From contig JAQZAZ010000001.1 of NCBI GenBank assembly GCA_029239355.1, forward strand, positions 62,001-126,000: a stretch of DNA of 64,000 nt. The letters run 5' to 3'. This stretch comes from Sphingobacterium sp. GTDB lineage: Bacteria; Bacteroidota; Bacteroidia; Sphingobacteriales; Sphingobacteriaceae. Both the position numbers and the translations under genes were made by a program. The notes beneath the pieces were generated by a model that ran no database searches, was not told where the DNA came from, and was given only the letters and a program-made list of their open reading frames with translations. Position 1 is the stretch's first letter. Each line of letters starts with the position of its first letter. This document shows, one piece after another, positions 43,255-53,351 of the stretch.

Positions 43255-44676
43255 ATGAAAAAATTGATAATGAGCATTGTGCTATTGACAATGTTAACAG
43301 CCTGTTATAAGGACAAGGGAAATTATGTTATCGACATGCCTGAGTCGCCGGTGTTACAAAATTTGGATACACTCTACGAAGCAATGACTGGCGATAGTCT
43401 AATTGTGCAGCCTAAAATTACAGGTATAGCTGCCGAAAATCTAGAATGTGACTGGCGTATTGATGTCCCTGAAGCACTTGTGCCTGAATCCAATCATTAC
43501 AAGGGTAATGCATTGCGGATTGTCTTTGGATTAGAAGCAAAACGCTATACAGCTCGGCTTACCGTAACGAATAAAGCAAATGGGATGAAATATTTCTATC
43601 CCTTTAAAATTCAGGGGGTGACGGAATTTTCCCGGGGTACTTTGGTGTTGTCAGCGGATCAGGCTGGTGGTAAACTGTCTTTTATAAAACCTGACAACAG
43701 TGTTCAACCTAATATTTATGAGGTGATTAATGGCCAGCCTTTACCGGTCGCCCCCCTGCAGTTGCACTATATAAAGAATCAATTCACGGGCAATAAGCCG
43801 TTGGGCTATTGGATTATTTCGGAACAAGGTGGAGTGCGGTTGAATGTCAATAGTTTAAAAAAGGAAAGTTTAAAGCCGGGGACTTTATTTGATAATTTCT
43901 TTTTAGCTCCTCCTAGCATTAACGTAGGAAGTCTTCTGGCTCACCCACAAGGGGTTCTATTGGGGGTAATCAATGACAAGTTTTATGGCGGAGCAACCAC
44001 CACATGGGATCAATCGGCAACCTACGGGATGTTTGGTACTTATGCAGATGGAGAGTATGATTTAGCTTCGAAGTTCGTGCTGTCGACAGCCAACAATAAT
44101 TATACGGTTATTGCTTTTGAGAAAAATAAGAAGCAATTCGTACGTATTAATCTCTATGGATCTCCTATGTATTTTGGAACGCAGTATAGCGCTATTGATG
44201 CGGATATTTTCAACCCTGTGAATGTGGGTATGGATTTGTTGCAGATGGTGCAGATTAATAATGCGGATACTTATGCTTATGTGAAAAATGCAGATGGTAA
44301 GATCTATGAATTGATGTTCAATGTGAACTTTGCTGGCCCTTTTAACTTCACTTCGGGCCATAAACGACTTTTTATACGTCAAGAGTGGATCACAGCTGAT
44401 ACAAAAATGGTGGCTAGTCGTAGCGGTTATATTTACATTGCTGTACAAAATCAAGTTTTTCGCTACAATCCCTTGAGTGAACAACTGCAGCTCTTGCGGG
44501 CAAATATAAAAGGAGATGTAACTATGCTAAAATTAGAAGATGATGAGAATACCCTGATTGTGGGATCAGCGGGTACACTCTATTATCTCGATATCCAGGT
44601 GGGTAAAAGTGGCGAGCTTGTCAAAAAAATCGTTGGCATCCCGGGGAGTCCTGTAGACATCACCTGGCGCAAATAA
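43255..44676 (+). CDS. PKD-like surface lipoprotein
   Basis: 473 residues from ATG 43255, preferred to a TTG 30 bp upstream, because it starts directly with a lipoprotein signal (LLTMLTAC). The N-terminal ~20-130 resembles the PKD-like module found in SusCD operons (YKDKGNYVIDMPESPVL, NLECDWRIDV). The rest has repeated strands with GGVRLNVNSL and NTLIVGSAGTLYYLDI and may form a propeller-like body. Its place after the DUF4843 gene is typical. Ligand binding at the cell surface is inferred. Confidence 0.75.
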   Translation: MKKLIMSIVLLTMLTACYKDKGNYVIDMPESPVLQNLDTLYEAMTGDSLIVQPKITGIAAENLECDWRIDVPEALVPESNHYKGNALRIVFGLEAKRYTARLTVTNKANGMKYFYPFKIQGVTEFSRGTLVLSADQAGGKLSFIKPDNSVQPNIYEVINGQPLPVAPLQLHYIKNQFTGNKPLGYWIISEQGGVRLNVNSLKKESLKPGTLFDNFFLAPPSINVGSLLAHPQGVLLGVINDKFYGGATTTWDQSATYGMFGTYADGEYDLASKFVLSTANNNYTVIAFEKNKKQFVRINLYGSPMYFGTQYSAIDADIFNPVNVGMDLLQMVQINNADTYAYVKNADGKIYELMFNVNFAGPFNFTSGHKRLFIRQEWITADTKMVASRSGYIYIAVQNQVFRYNPLSEQLQLLRANIKGDVTMLKLEDDENTLIVGSAGTLYYLDIQVGKSGELVKKIVGIPGSPVDITWRK

Positions 44677-44711
44677 ACATAAATAAAAATCAAATCTAAT
44701 TACAAGAAAAT

Positions 44712-45854
44712 ATGAAAAATTTCAAAATAGTAGCTTTAGCCTTGGCTATGTCGCCAATGCTGTCATTTGCGCAGCAGACCAACTTTGCGATCAAAGGGAA
44801 TGTACCGAAAGCTTTCAATGGCAAAAAAGTGTATTTGGACTATACAAAGGATGGCTTTCCGGCGTCTGATTCGTCAGCGATCGTAGACGGCAAATTTAGT
44901 TTTAAGGGAGTTGTAGAGGAACCATCTTATTCAAGAATGGTCTTTGATCAGGATGGAAAAGGCAAATTGATTGCGCAGAATATCGGTGATCGCCTTTATT
45001 TTTATTTAGGTAATGAAAATTACACAATCACTATTAAGGATTCTTTAAGGACTGCATCGATCAAGGGATCTCCTTTGCATGATGGGTATGTTGCGTATTT
45101 GAACGAAATTGGGGGTGGCTTTATGGATATTATTGATGCTGGAAACAGCGCTTTTGCTGCGGTAGATAAAGACGCTCCGGACGCCAATGAACAATATAAA
45201 GCGATTCACGAAAAGTTTGAAGCTCGGTTTGAAGCGCGCAGAGTAAAAGAACTGGCTTTTGCAGCTAAAAATCCAAATTCGATCTTTGCTGTGGATGCAC
45301 TTATTGATGCAGCCAATAAACGTAAACTTAGTGAAATAGAACCTTTATTTTTAAAATTGTCCAAGGAGGTACGTCAATTAACAAATGCGAGACAACTGGA
45401 AGCACGCTTTTTGGCGGAAAAAAGTGTCAAGATCGGCAATAAGGCACCTGATTTTTCACAGCCTGATACGCAGGGTAAAATGGTTAAGGTATCTGATTTT
45501 AAGGGACAATATGTGCTGATCGACTTTTGGGCGAGCTGGTGTAGTCCTTGCCGTGCTGAAAATCCAAATCTCTTAAAAGCATACAACAAATATAAAAGCA
45601 AAGGATTGGAAGTACTTGCGGTATCATTGGACGACACCAAAGGGAAAAACGCGTGGCTGAAAGCAATTAAGGATGATGGTTTACCTTGGATTCATGTCGC
45701 TGACTTAAAAGGTTGGAGCAATGAGGCCGCGGTATTGTACGGAGTACGTGCGGTCCCACAAAATTATCTGGTGGATCCGCAGGGGAACATTGTGGCTATC
45801 AATATAAAGGGAGAACTCTTGCATCAGGAACTGGCCAAAGTGTTTGGTAATTGA
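44712..45854 (+). CDS. TlpA-like thioredoxin with N-terminal DUF4369
   Basis: 380 residues: signal peptide (~1-21), DUF4369 (~24-120, AIKGNVPKAFNGKKVYLDY), a helical spacer (~125-235) and an AhpC/TSA-thioredoxin domain (~240-378) with the redox pair CSPC at 277-280 in DFWASWCSPCRAEN and cis-Pro in VRAVPQNYL. It reduces or isomerises disulfides in the periplasm. It is the last gene of the operon (35 bp gap) and is closed by a strong terminator. The partner may be a disulfide-containing cargo of the SusCD system. Confidence 0.88.
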   Translation: MKNFKIVALALAMSPMLSFAQQTNFAIKGNVPKAFNGKKVYLDYTKDGFPASDSSAIVDGKFSFKGVVEEPSYSRMVFDQDGKGKLIAQNIGDRLYFYLGNENYTITIKDSLRTASIKGSPLHDGYVAYLNEIGGGFMDIIDAGNSAFAAVDKDAPDANEQYKAIHEKFEARFEARRVKELAFAAKNPNSIFAVDALIDAANKRKLSEIEPLFLKLSKEVRQLTNARQLEARFLAEKSVKIGNKAPDFSQPDTQGKMVKVSDFKGQYVLIDFWASWCSPCRAENPNLLKAYNKYKSKGLEVLAVSLDDTKGKNAWLKAIKDDGLPWIHVADLKGWSNEAAVLYGVRAVPQNYLVDPQGNIVAINIKGELLHQELAKVFGN

Positions 45855-45923
45855 TCGGTATAACTAGCGCATTTATCTGGATGTTATGCATAAATAAAGT
45901 GATGTAATAGGTAGCTGTATTTT

Positions 45924-45958
45924 AAGGTCAGGAATTGATTTCCTGACCTTTTTTTTTT
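45924..45958 (+). terminator. Strong terminator of the STN-SusC operon
   Basis: A perfect 11-bp stem (AAGGTCAGGAA at 45924-45934 with its complement at 45940-45950), a 5-nt loop and eight further T. The gap that follows (45959-46121) shows no gene. A lone -7-like TATTTTTG sits at 46085-46092 without a spaced TTG. Confidence 0.9.
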
Positions 45959-46121
45959 CGAAGTCCTTCATTGTGTTAAATTAATGTGTGCTGATAATTC
46001 AGTTGGAACGCTGCGGATAATTTGCTTGTCGATTTTGTACTACTTTTAATCGATAATGTGGACTCTTTCTTATGTTAATACAATTATTTTTGATCATAGC
46101 GTATAACAAATTATAAACTGA

Positions 46122-47807
46122 ATGTCTCGGGATACCCTTGGGCAACTCATTCTTACCTTAGATAAAATGATGATGGATAGAAGAACAGCAATCAAATTTT
46201 TGGGCACTACCTTTCCCATGCTCTTTCTTAGCAAATTTAGTTCCGCTCATACCTATTTAGGAAAAGTGCCTTTTCATCCCGACTGGCGCTCCCTTGAAAA
46301 TTATCGGGTTCCTGATTGGTTTCGCGATGCTAAGTTTGGGATATGGGCACATTGGGGACCACAATGCCAGCCAGAAAGAGGGGATTGGTATGCGCGGGGG
46401 ATGTATCAGGAGGGTTCGGATCAGTATAACTACCACGTTGAAAAATACGGACACCCGTCGGTCTTTGGCTTTAAGGATGTGATTCATCAATGGAAAGCCG
46501 AAAATTGGAACCCAGAAGAGTTGATGGAGCTGTATAAAAAAGCTGGAGCGCAGTATTTTATGGCGCTAGCCAACCATCATGACAATTTGGATCTTTATCA
46601 GAGCAGCCACCATAAATGGAATAGTGTCAACCTGGGACCCAAGAAAGATATTGTGAAAAGCTGGGAGCGTGCAGCAAAAAAAAGAGGCCTTAAATTTGGT
46701 GTGAGTGTGCATGCAGCACATGCCTGGACGTGGTACGAAACGGCACAGCGGAGCGATAAAGAAGGGAAGTTGGCCGGCATTCCATATGATGGTAAGCTAA
46801 AAAAGGAAGATGGAAAAGGAAAATGGTGGGCTGAGTATGATCCACAGGAACTGTATGCGCAGGATCATCAACCGAGTCTAGATAGCAAAGACGATAGTAC
46901 CGTTCATCGGCAATGGCATTGGGATGTCGCATCGGGTGTGAGCGTACCAACAGAAGCTTATTGTGAAAATTTTAAGGCACGTACATTGGAGCTGATTAAT
47001 AATTATCATCCTGATATCGTTTACTTTGATGATACAGTACTGCCGCTTTGGCCAATCAGTAAAGTCGGTTTGGAAATAGCTTCCAAATTTTACAATAAAA
47101 GCATGCGAGCGAATCGGGGAAAGGTAGAGGTGGTGATCAATGGTAAAATCCTGAATGAAAGGCAGCGAAAATGCCTGGTTTGGGATATCGAACGAGGACA
47201 GAGCAATGCGATTGAACCTCAACCTTGGCAAACTTGTACCTGTATAGGTTCGTGGCACTACGACCGACGGATCTATGATCGTGATCAGTATAAGTCGGCT
47301 AAAACCGTAATCCATATGTTGATTGATGTCGTAAGCAAAAATGGAAACCTATTGCTTAGTGTGCCATTACGCGGCGACGGCTCTATCGACGATAAAGCCA
47401 AGCGTGTAGTGCAAGGAATAGGCACCTGGATGGCAATTCATAGTGAAGCAATCATTGGTACAAGACCTTGGCATACTTTTGGGGAGGGGCCTGCGCAACA
47501 AGATGCTCCTTCATTAAATGGGCAGGGATTCAATGAAGGAAAAGGGAAAGCCTTTACCAGCGATGATGTCCGTTTTACCACGAAAGGAAAAGTATTATAT
47601 GTTTTTATTTTAGGCAAATCCGAGAATAGACTTTTAAGCGTTAAATCATTGGGAACCGCTAGGCCAAATATCCAATCGATTAAAGGGGTGCAAATACTAG
47701 GCTCTGATGACAAGATATCGTTTAATCAATTTGAACAGGCACTTGAAATCAGGCTACCAGATCATTTTATTCAAAATAACATAGCTACGGTCTTAAAAAT
47801 TACATAG
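46122..47807 (+). CDS. Alpha-L-fucosidase, GH29 family
   Basis: 561 residues. After an N-terminal segment with a Tat-like MDRRTAIKFLG (the true start may be one of the ATGs at 46167-46173), the GH29 barrel begins with PDWFRDAKFGIWAHWGPQ. It continues with DNLDLYQSSHHKWN and the nucleophile Asp303 in IVYFDDTVLP. The C-terminal ~150 residues form the usual beta-sandwich. It removes terminal alpha-L-fucose (or a related sugar) from oligosaccharides, probably in the periplasm. It converges with the esterase of the xylan locus. Whether it shares regulation is unknown. Confidence 0.87.
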   Translation: MSRDTLGQLILTLDKMMMDRRTAIKFLGTTFPMLFLSKFSSAHTYLGKVPFHPDWRSLENYRVPDWFRDAKFGIWAHWGPQCQPERGDWYARGMYQEGSDQYNYHVEKYGHPSVFGFKDVIHQWKAENWNPEELMELYKKAGAQYFMALANHHDNLDLYQSSHHKWNSVNLGPKKDIVKSWERAAKKRGLKFGVSVHAAHAWTWYETAQRSDKEGKLAGIPYDGKLKKEDGKGKWWAEYDPQELYAQDHQPSLDSKDDSTVHRQWHWDVASGVSVPTEAYCENFKARTLELINNYHPDIVYFDDTVLPLWPISKVGLEIASKFYNKSMRANRGKVEVVINGKILNERQRKCLVWDIERGQSNAIEPQPWQTCTCIGSWHYDRRIYDRDQYKSAKTVIHMLIDVVSKNGNLLLSVPLRGDGSIDDKAKRVVQGIGTWMAIHSEAIIGTRPWHTFGEGPAQQDAPSLNGQGFNEGKGKAFTSDDVRFTTKGKVLYVFILGKSENRLLSVKSLGTARPNIQSIKGVQILGSDDKISFNQFEQALEIRLPDHFIQNNIATVLKIT

Positions 47808-47832
47808 ATTGTCGTTATCGTAGCTATGTTAT
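47776..47832. terminator. Inverted repeat spanning the fucosidase stop codon
   Basis: A perfect 14-bp inverted repeat: ATAACATAGCTACG (47776-47789) inside the last codons and its complement at 47819-47832, with a 29-nt loop that contains the stop codon, then CTCTTGTTTTT. It probably acts as a terminator between the convergent genes. Confidence 0.5.
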
Positions 47833-47866
47833 CTCTTGTTTTTAAACAGGTCAACTGCTGCAAATC

Positions 47867-48783
<917 letters not shown>

Positions 48784-48841
48784 AGATGTAAGGGATTTGA
48801 AAAGATAAATGTTCCGTTATATGTACGTTTTTTCAAAACGC

Positions 48842-50572
48842 TTAATTCATGGCTATAAATTTAAACTTAAATAATTGACAAGAGGTGCCGTAATAATCCC
48901 AAAGATGTAAGTTTGAATTACCATCCATAGCGCAGCTGGGCACATCCCAGCCGCGGGTAACATCTACCTTTGACAGGATTTTATAGTAACCATTGGCTAC
49001 GGCGACTACTTGCCAGGCTTGGGCGTCGTTCCCATAGTTCTGCCAGAGCCGGATGGCAGTCCCTAGTGTATTGCTGTTACTGGTTAGATCGATGCAACGA
49101 TTGGATGCACTCGCTTTAGAGACAAAACGCCAGTAGCCATTGCCAGCATCAATGGCAACCCAGCGCTGCGCAGTCGCACCATTCCTGGTCCATGGTCTTA
49201 ACACTGCACCATTGATGTCCTCGCCTGATTTTAAATCGAGTACTTTGTTGGCGTCGGTTTGGAACTCGATCTCGTAGATACCATTATTGACAAGCCCGGT
49301 CACATTGCAATTGGAGACGGGATAATTGGAAGATGCGTACTGCTGGAACCATTGTTTGCTCGGTGCAGCACAGGCCTCCCAATCATTGTTATAAGCTGTA
49401 CCCGCGTTGGGATCTCCTTTGTGAATCAGATTATCGGGCGCTAAGAGATTCCAGCTGACATTACCGGCTTGATCTACAATATACTTTAAATTTGCGCCAA
49501 ATCCATTGCCTCCCGCCGTACCGGTTGTGCCTGTTCCGAACGTACCGTATCCTTGGGGTGCCCAATCGGTTTCGGTAATTGCAATCGGTGCTATGTCAGC
49601 GATAGGTTTGACATTTGTGTTCCAGGCATTTTGAAAGGCTTGATAATTGTTGACACCACCCCAATAACCGGGATAGATATGGACCGCATAACCGATATTG
49701 CCTCCTGTAATCGGGTTATTTACATAACCCTGGTAATGGGACTGCCAGCCTGTACCCGGTATCCAACAAACATTATTTGCGCCATTATTACGGATGATAT
49801 TGACCAATGGCTGGAAGAAATTTTTCAGCGCAGCAAAATGCTCGTTTCCTATAGTCCCCCATACACCATTTGTACCCAGGATTTCGACGGGTTCATTGGC
49901 CAATTCAAACATAACGTTGTCTGCGTTCTTGAGTCCCGGGTGTTGAGACAAAAAGGTCCATATAGTCTTAAGGTAACTGTGGTAGGCATCATTGACAGCA
50001 ATACGGTGCGGACATACGCCTGGGGGACGCAGGATGACGTACATACCCCGACTTCGTGCATGATTGATCAAAGGGACAATCACCTGGTCAGTGTAGGTAA
50101 CCAAGCGATTATAATTAAACCTCGAAATATCATTTTCGGGAATAGGTGCGCCAGGATCATTGGTCCAATAAGGGTCAATATGTAAGCGGATGTAGTTAAG
50201 ATACCAGCCATCAGAGGAATTGCTCAGCTTGTCCATGACCGCTTTGTTGTAATTGAGTGCTCCCTGCACATTGTAGTTGTCCCAGGTGCAGTAGCCCGAG
50301 TTGGCGCCATACTGACAGCCATTGAACCAGGGGCTTGGTGTAAGTGCTACCCCATGCAAGACAACGTTATTGTCGCAGGGATCTTTAAGGTGCTTACCCC
50401 CAACATGCAATATTGGAGTTGGCCGAGGCCAGGTTGTAACAGCCAGGATCGAGCTGTTCGCTTTGAGATTTCGTTCGGATTCTTCCGGTAATGTCTTCTC
50501 ATCTAGCGTAGAGCAGCCAGCAAAAAGACTTAAGAAAAAGACTAGAAGTAACCACTTTTTGTTTGTTCTCAT
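48842..50572 (-). CDS. GH5-family glycanase with C-terminal ricin-type lectin domain
   Basis: 576 residues with a lipoprotein signal (LFAGC, Cys20). The GH5 barrel (~50-420) has LRPPGVCPHR, acid/base Glu227 in FELANEP and nucleophile Glu334 in AITETDW. Residues ~440-574 form a ricin B-type (CBM13-like) trefoil with repeated GYWRFVSKAS/GYYKILSKVD and Q-x-W units. It is a surface endo-glycanase with sugar-binding module; by context an arabinoxylan or mixed hemicellulose substrate is likely, though GH5 subfamilies differ. It lies 7 bp after the GH10 gene and is co-transcribed with it. Confidence 0.87.
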   Translation of the reverse strand: MRTNKKWLLLVFFLSLFAGCSTLDEKTLPEESERNLKANSSILAVTTWPRPTPILHVGGKHLKDPCDNNVVLHGVALTPSPWFNGCQYGANSGYCTWDNYNVQGALNYNKAVMDKLSNSSDGWYLNYIRLHIDPYWTNDPGAPIPENDISRFNYNRLVTYTDQVIVPLINHARSRGMYVILRPPGVCPHRIAVNDAYHSYLKTIWTFLSQHPGLKNADNVMFELANEPVEILGTNGVWGTIGNEHFAALKNFFQPLVNIIRNNGANNVCWIPGTGWQSHYQGYVNNPITGGNIGYAVHIYPGYWGGVNNYQAFQNAWNTNVKPIADIAPIAITETDWAPQGYGTFGTGTTGTAGGNGFGANLKYIVDQAGNVSWNLLAPDNLIHKGDPNAGTAYNNDWEACAAPSKQWFQQYASSNYPVSNCNVTGLVNNGIYEIEFQTDANKVLDLKSGEDINGAVLRPWTRNGATAQRWVAIDAGNGYWRFVSKASASNRCIDLTSNSNTLGTAIRLWQNYGNDAQAWQVVAVANGYYKILSKVDVTRGWDVPSCAMDGNSNLHLWDYYGTSCQLFKFKFIAMN

Positions 50573-50579
50573 AATTTAA

Positions 50580-52286
50580 CTATTTAAGGGTGATTAATGT
50601 TCTGTTTTTTTGCATCAATGCCTGGGCGACAGCCTGATAGGCTGGCTTGCGGACAAATGACTCGGTCCACAATCCAATGGGCTCCCCACGCCTCCAAAAT
50701 GAGTTCTCTTGATCTGGACTGTCTAAGGGGCTCCATATCGTGATCCCATATTGTTTGTTTTTAGGTATGATCTCCATGTACTTTTCGACAACAAACTTGT
50801 ATAGTTCGGCCTGCTTCTGATACATTTCAGCTGTAGCATTGCTCGTCGTTATGCCATTTCCTAGACCAATATCGAGCTCAGACACTTTGATCAGCTTGCC
50901 AGTGGCGGCCAATAGATTTAACATAGTGACGATATTGTCTTTGCTGGTATTGATATCGATGTGCATCTGGGTGCCGATCCCATCAACTTTGGCCCCTTTG
51001 CTTTCGATGTAGTTAACATAGGCGATCAGCCCTTTACATTTGTTGCCACTGCCTTCTAAACCGTAGTCATTGATGAATAGGAGGTCATTGGCATTGCCAT
51101 ATTTGCGGGCAAACTGGAGGGCTTTGACGGCATAATCTTTTCCTAAGTAATCCTGCCAGTAGAATTCGTCATCGGCCAGGTCGGTTTTTCCGATGCCGGT
51201 CTTTAAGGCATATTGGTCCGGCCAGTCGGACATCGGTTCGTTGACCACATCCCAGGCTTTGATGTAGCCTTTGGTTTTCTCAAGCATGCCAGCAATAAAT
51301 GTCTCCAGCGCTTTGGTGAGTATGGCTTCTTTCTCGGCAGGTGTTTTCTCGATCGTACTGCCCCCAGGGCTGCCATAACCTTCACCATTGGCGGACTGTG
51401 CTCTTGAGGAATTGTTTCCCCAGCCAAACCAGCCGTCAATATTGCTTTCAAAATCACTGTTGGCAATAAGGCTTGCCGAACTACCTGTTTTTGTCAGCAC
51501 GACCTTATCGATGAAAATGGTACCATCGTATTGGCCAAAATTGATGATAAAACGATTCCGCGCAGCAGTTACGGTAACTTTGAGTTCGTATTCTTTGTAG
51601 CTTGTTGTTAATGCTAATGACCCCATATTGTCACCAGTATAATTAGAGGTGCTCTGCAGATCGATACCCATGTTGCCCGCTTTACTACCCCGGGCCACAA
51701 TCTTCAATACATATTCTTTCCCTACTTCCGTCGGGTTAATGTCTGTGGCTGTCTGTGCTTCCCAGGCATTGACAACTGAAGGATTGCTCATTTTTAACGC
51801 ATGACCAGCGAGGGCTGGTCCCCCCGAACCGGGTATCACCACAGGGGCGATTAACTTATTCAGGTAAGCGGCATTCTGTCCCGAATGCCAGCACAGCGTG
51901 TGGCCATACAATGCCATGTTATTTTCCTGTGCGGCCGCGATAAGCTGCTCTATGCGCGCCAGATTAAGGCTTCCGTCGGCCTGTACAATGGAGCCATGCT
52001 TCATTTCATAGCCCATGACCATCTCTTCAAAATTACGGTTGGCCAGACGGTAAAGAACCCCTTTGTTAAAATAGTCGTTCATATTGAGCGCCACACCAAG
52101 CTTAAAGCCTGGGTTTGCCTGTTTATCCAAATAACTTTTCAGGGGATCGTAGGCGTTTATATCTTCCTGCGCCAGCACTTTCTCCGGTTTTTCGACCGCA
52201 TATTCCAGAGGTTGATATTTGGAACAGGAACTCCAGACGGTGCCGAGAGAAAGTAGGATGACGATAGTTTTATTGATTTCTTTCAT
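50580..52286 (-). CDS. GH10 endo-1,4-beta-xylanase lipoprotein with inserted CBM segment
   Basis: 568 residues with lipoprotein signal (VWSSC, Cys21). The GH10 barrel starts at ~45 and reaches LCWHSGQ at 131-137, is interrupted by ~165 residues, then resumes at ~315 with acid/base Glu350 (DVVNEP), INDYGLEG, THMHID-type block and nucleophile Glu470 (VSELDIG). The insert looks like CBM4/CBM22 material, as in Bacteroides/Prevotella Xyn10 enzymes, but its parts are in unusual order (see findings). It cuts xylan at the cell surface to feed the SusCD transporters upstream. It corresponds to Xyn10C of the xylan-utilization core. Confidence 0.9.
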   Translation of the reverse strand: MKEINKTIVILLSLGTVWSSCSKYQPLEYAVEKPEKVLAQEDINAYDPLKSYLDKQANPGFKLGVALNMNDYFNKGVLYRLANRNFEEMVMGYEMKHGSIVQADGSLNLARIEQLIAAAQENNMALYGHTLCWHSGQNAAYLNKLIAPVVIPGSGGPALAGHALKMSNPSVVNAWEAQTATDINPTEVGKEYVLKIVARGSKAGNMGIDLQSTSNYTGDNMGSLALTTSYKEYELKVTVTAARNRFIINFGQYDGTIFIDKVVLTKTGSSASLIANSDFESNIDGWFGWGNNSSRAQSANGEGYGSPGGSTIEKTPAEKEAILTKALETFIAGMLEKTKGYIKAWDVVNEPMSDWPDQYALKTGIGKTDLADDEFYWQDYLGKDYAVKALQFARKYGNANDLLFINDYGLEGSGNKCKGLIAYVNYIESKGAKVDGIGTQMHIDINTSKDNIVTMLNLLAATGKLIKVSELDIGLGNGITTSNATAEMYQKQAELYKFVVEKYMEIIPKNKQYGITIWSPLDSPDQENSFWRRGEPIGLWTESFVRKPAYQAVAQALMQKNRTLITLK

Positions 52287-52309
52287 CGTTGTTCTTTATT
52301 GAATTGATA

Positions 52310-53335
52310 CTACTTTTTGATGGGCGTAAAAGTTTCCATTTTGACGGATCTGTCCCGCATTACCAGAGTATCCTTGCTTGTGATGCTCATTTGTGCCATA
52401 TCGATCGTATAGGATAGATAAAGTGCATCTCTGTCTGTATTGCCCCAGCTGTTTTTTTCGCCCCGTTTGACAAACTTTCCAGTTCCTGTAGCGGACATGC
52501 CCGTACTTGCCGAGCTAATGCTGCAATTGTTGTCGTCATCAAAAGATAGGTTCAGATTGACATTGATATTGATATCACCAGCTCCCTTAAAAGATAGCGG
52601 CAAGATCGATTTCTTAAGTGCGGCCGTACTGATGTTTTTGACTTCATCTTTTTCGACATAGGCCTGATGTCTGACAACATTTTTAGTCAAGCTGCTATTG
52701 ACTCCTTTGCCAAGGATCTGATCGGTGCCGCGGCGAAGGTAATTGCCATGCCAGGGATTGATATATTTGAGCGCATAGAAGACAAAGTCTTTCGGCGCGG
52801 CATCCCAGTCGGATGCAATCGCCCTATTGGCGGTCTGTAAGGAAGTTTTACCCGAGAGGATAGAATCGGCATTGACAACCTTTGTCATCCGGAGCGGTAA
52901 AACGTAATAGGTTTCCAGGGATTTGGGGTCGGCAAAAAATGCGTCAGTCAGTTGCACCTCTACGCCGCCTGTGAGACTACCACTCGGAATGCTGATCTGG
53001 TTGCTGGCAAGCTGATAATAACTGTCAGGCAATGCGGTAACTGCCTGGCCATTTGGGTAGCTGAGCCCACGCGTGAGACTGTTGTCGACAACGAAGTCAA
53101 TACGAATGTCTTTCTTGTTGTTATAGACGCCACCCGTGGTTGCCATGACTTTGACCTTATGTTGGTTGTCAAGGCTGTTGTCAAAGATGTCTTCGCCCAG
53201 AGTTACTGTTCTGACGGGTGTCTGATAAGCGAAGTATACCGATTGAAATTCGAAGTCCGGGAACTCCCAGTCATTATTTTTGCAGGACGCTAGGCTTACT
53301 AAAGCCATCGCGTACAGGATATTGATCTTTTTCAT
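52310..53335 (-). CDS. DUF1735-like surface lipoprotein, XusE-like
   Basis: 341 residues with lipoprotein signal (SLASC, Cys18). The N-terminal half (FQSVYFAYQTPVRTVTLGED, then DIRIDFVVDNS, ALPDSYYQLAS and YVLPLRMTK) has the shape of the DUF1735 Ig-like domain. The C-terminal half is an unassigned beta domain (HGNYLRRGTDQI, INVNLNLSFDDDN). Position between SusD and GH10 is that of XusE in the Prevotella xylan locus. It is probably an additional xylan-binding protein at the surface (inference). Confidence 0.8.
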   Translation of the reverse strand: MKKINILYAMALVSLASCKNNDWEFPDFEFQSVYFAYQTPVRTVTLGEDIFDNSLDNQHKVKVMATTGGVYNNKKDIRIDFVVDNSLTRGLSYPNGQAVTALPDSYYQLASNQISIPSGSLTGGVEVQLTDAFFADPKSLETYYVLPLRMTKVVNADSILSGKTSLQTANRAIASDWDAAPKDFVFYALKYINPWHGNYLRRGTDQILGKGVNSSLTKNVVRHQAYVEKDEVKNISTAALKKSILPLSFKGAGDININVNLNLSFDDDNNCSISSASTGMSATGTGKFVKRGEKNSWGNTDRDALYLSYTIDMAQMSITSKDTLVMRDRSVKMETFTPIKK

Positions 53336-53351
53336 CGTGTGCAGGTTAAGT

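Noticed and set aside
49553..50185. 210-codon frame antisense to the GH5 gene
   Set aside because: Lies fully inside a well-supported enzyme gene on the other strand; composition is that of an antisense shadow.
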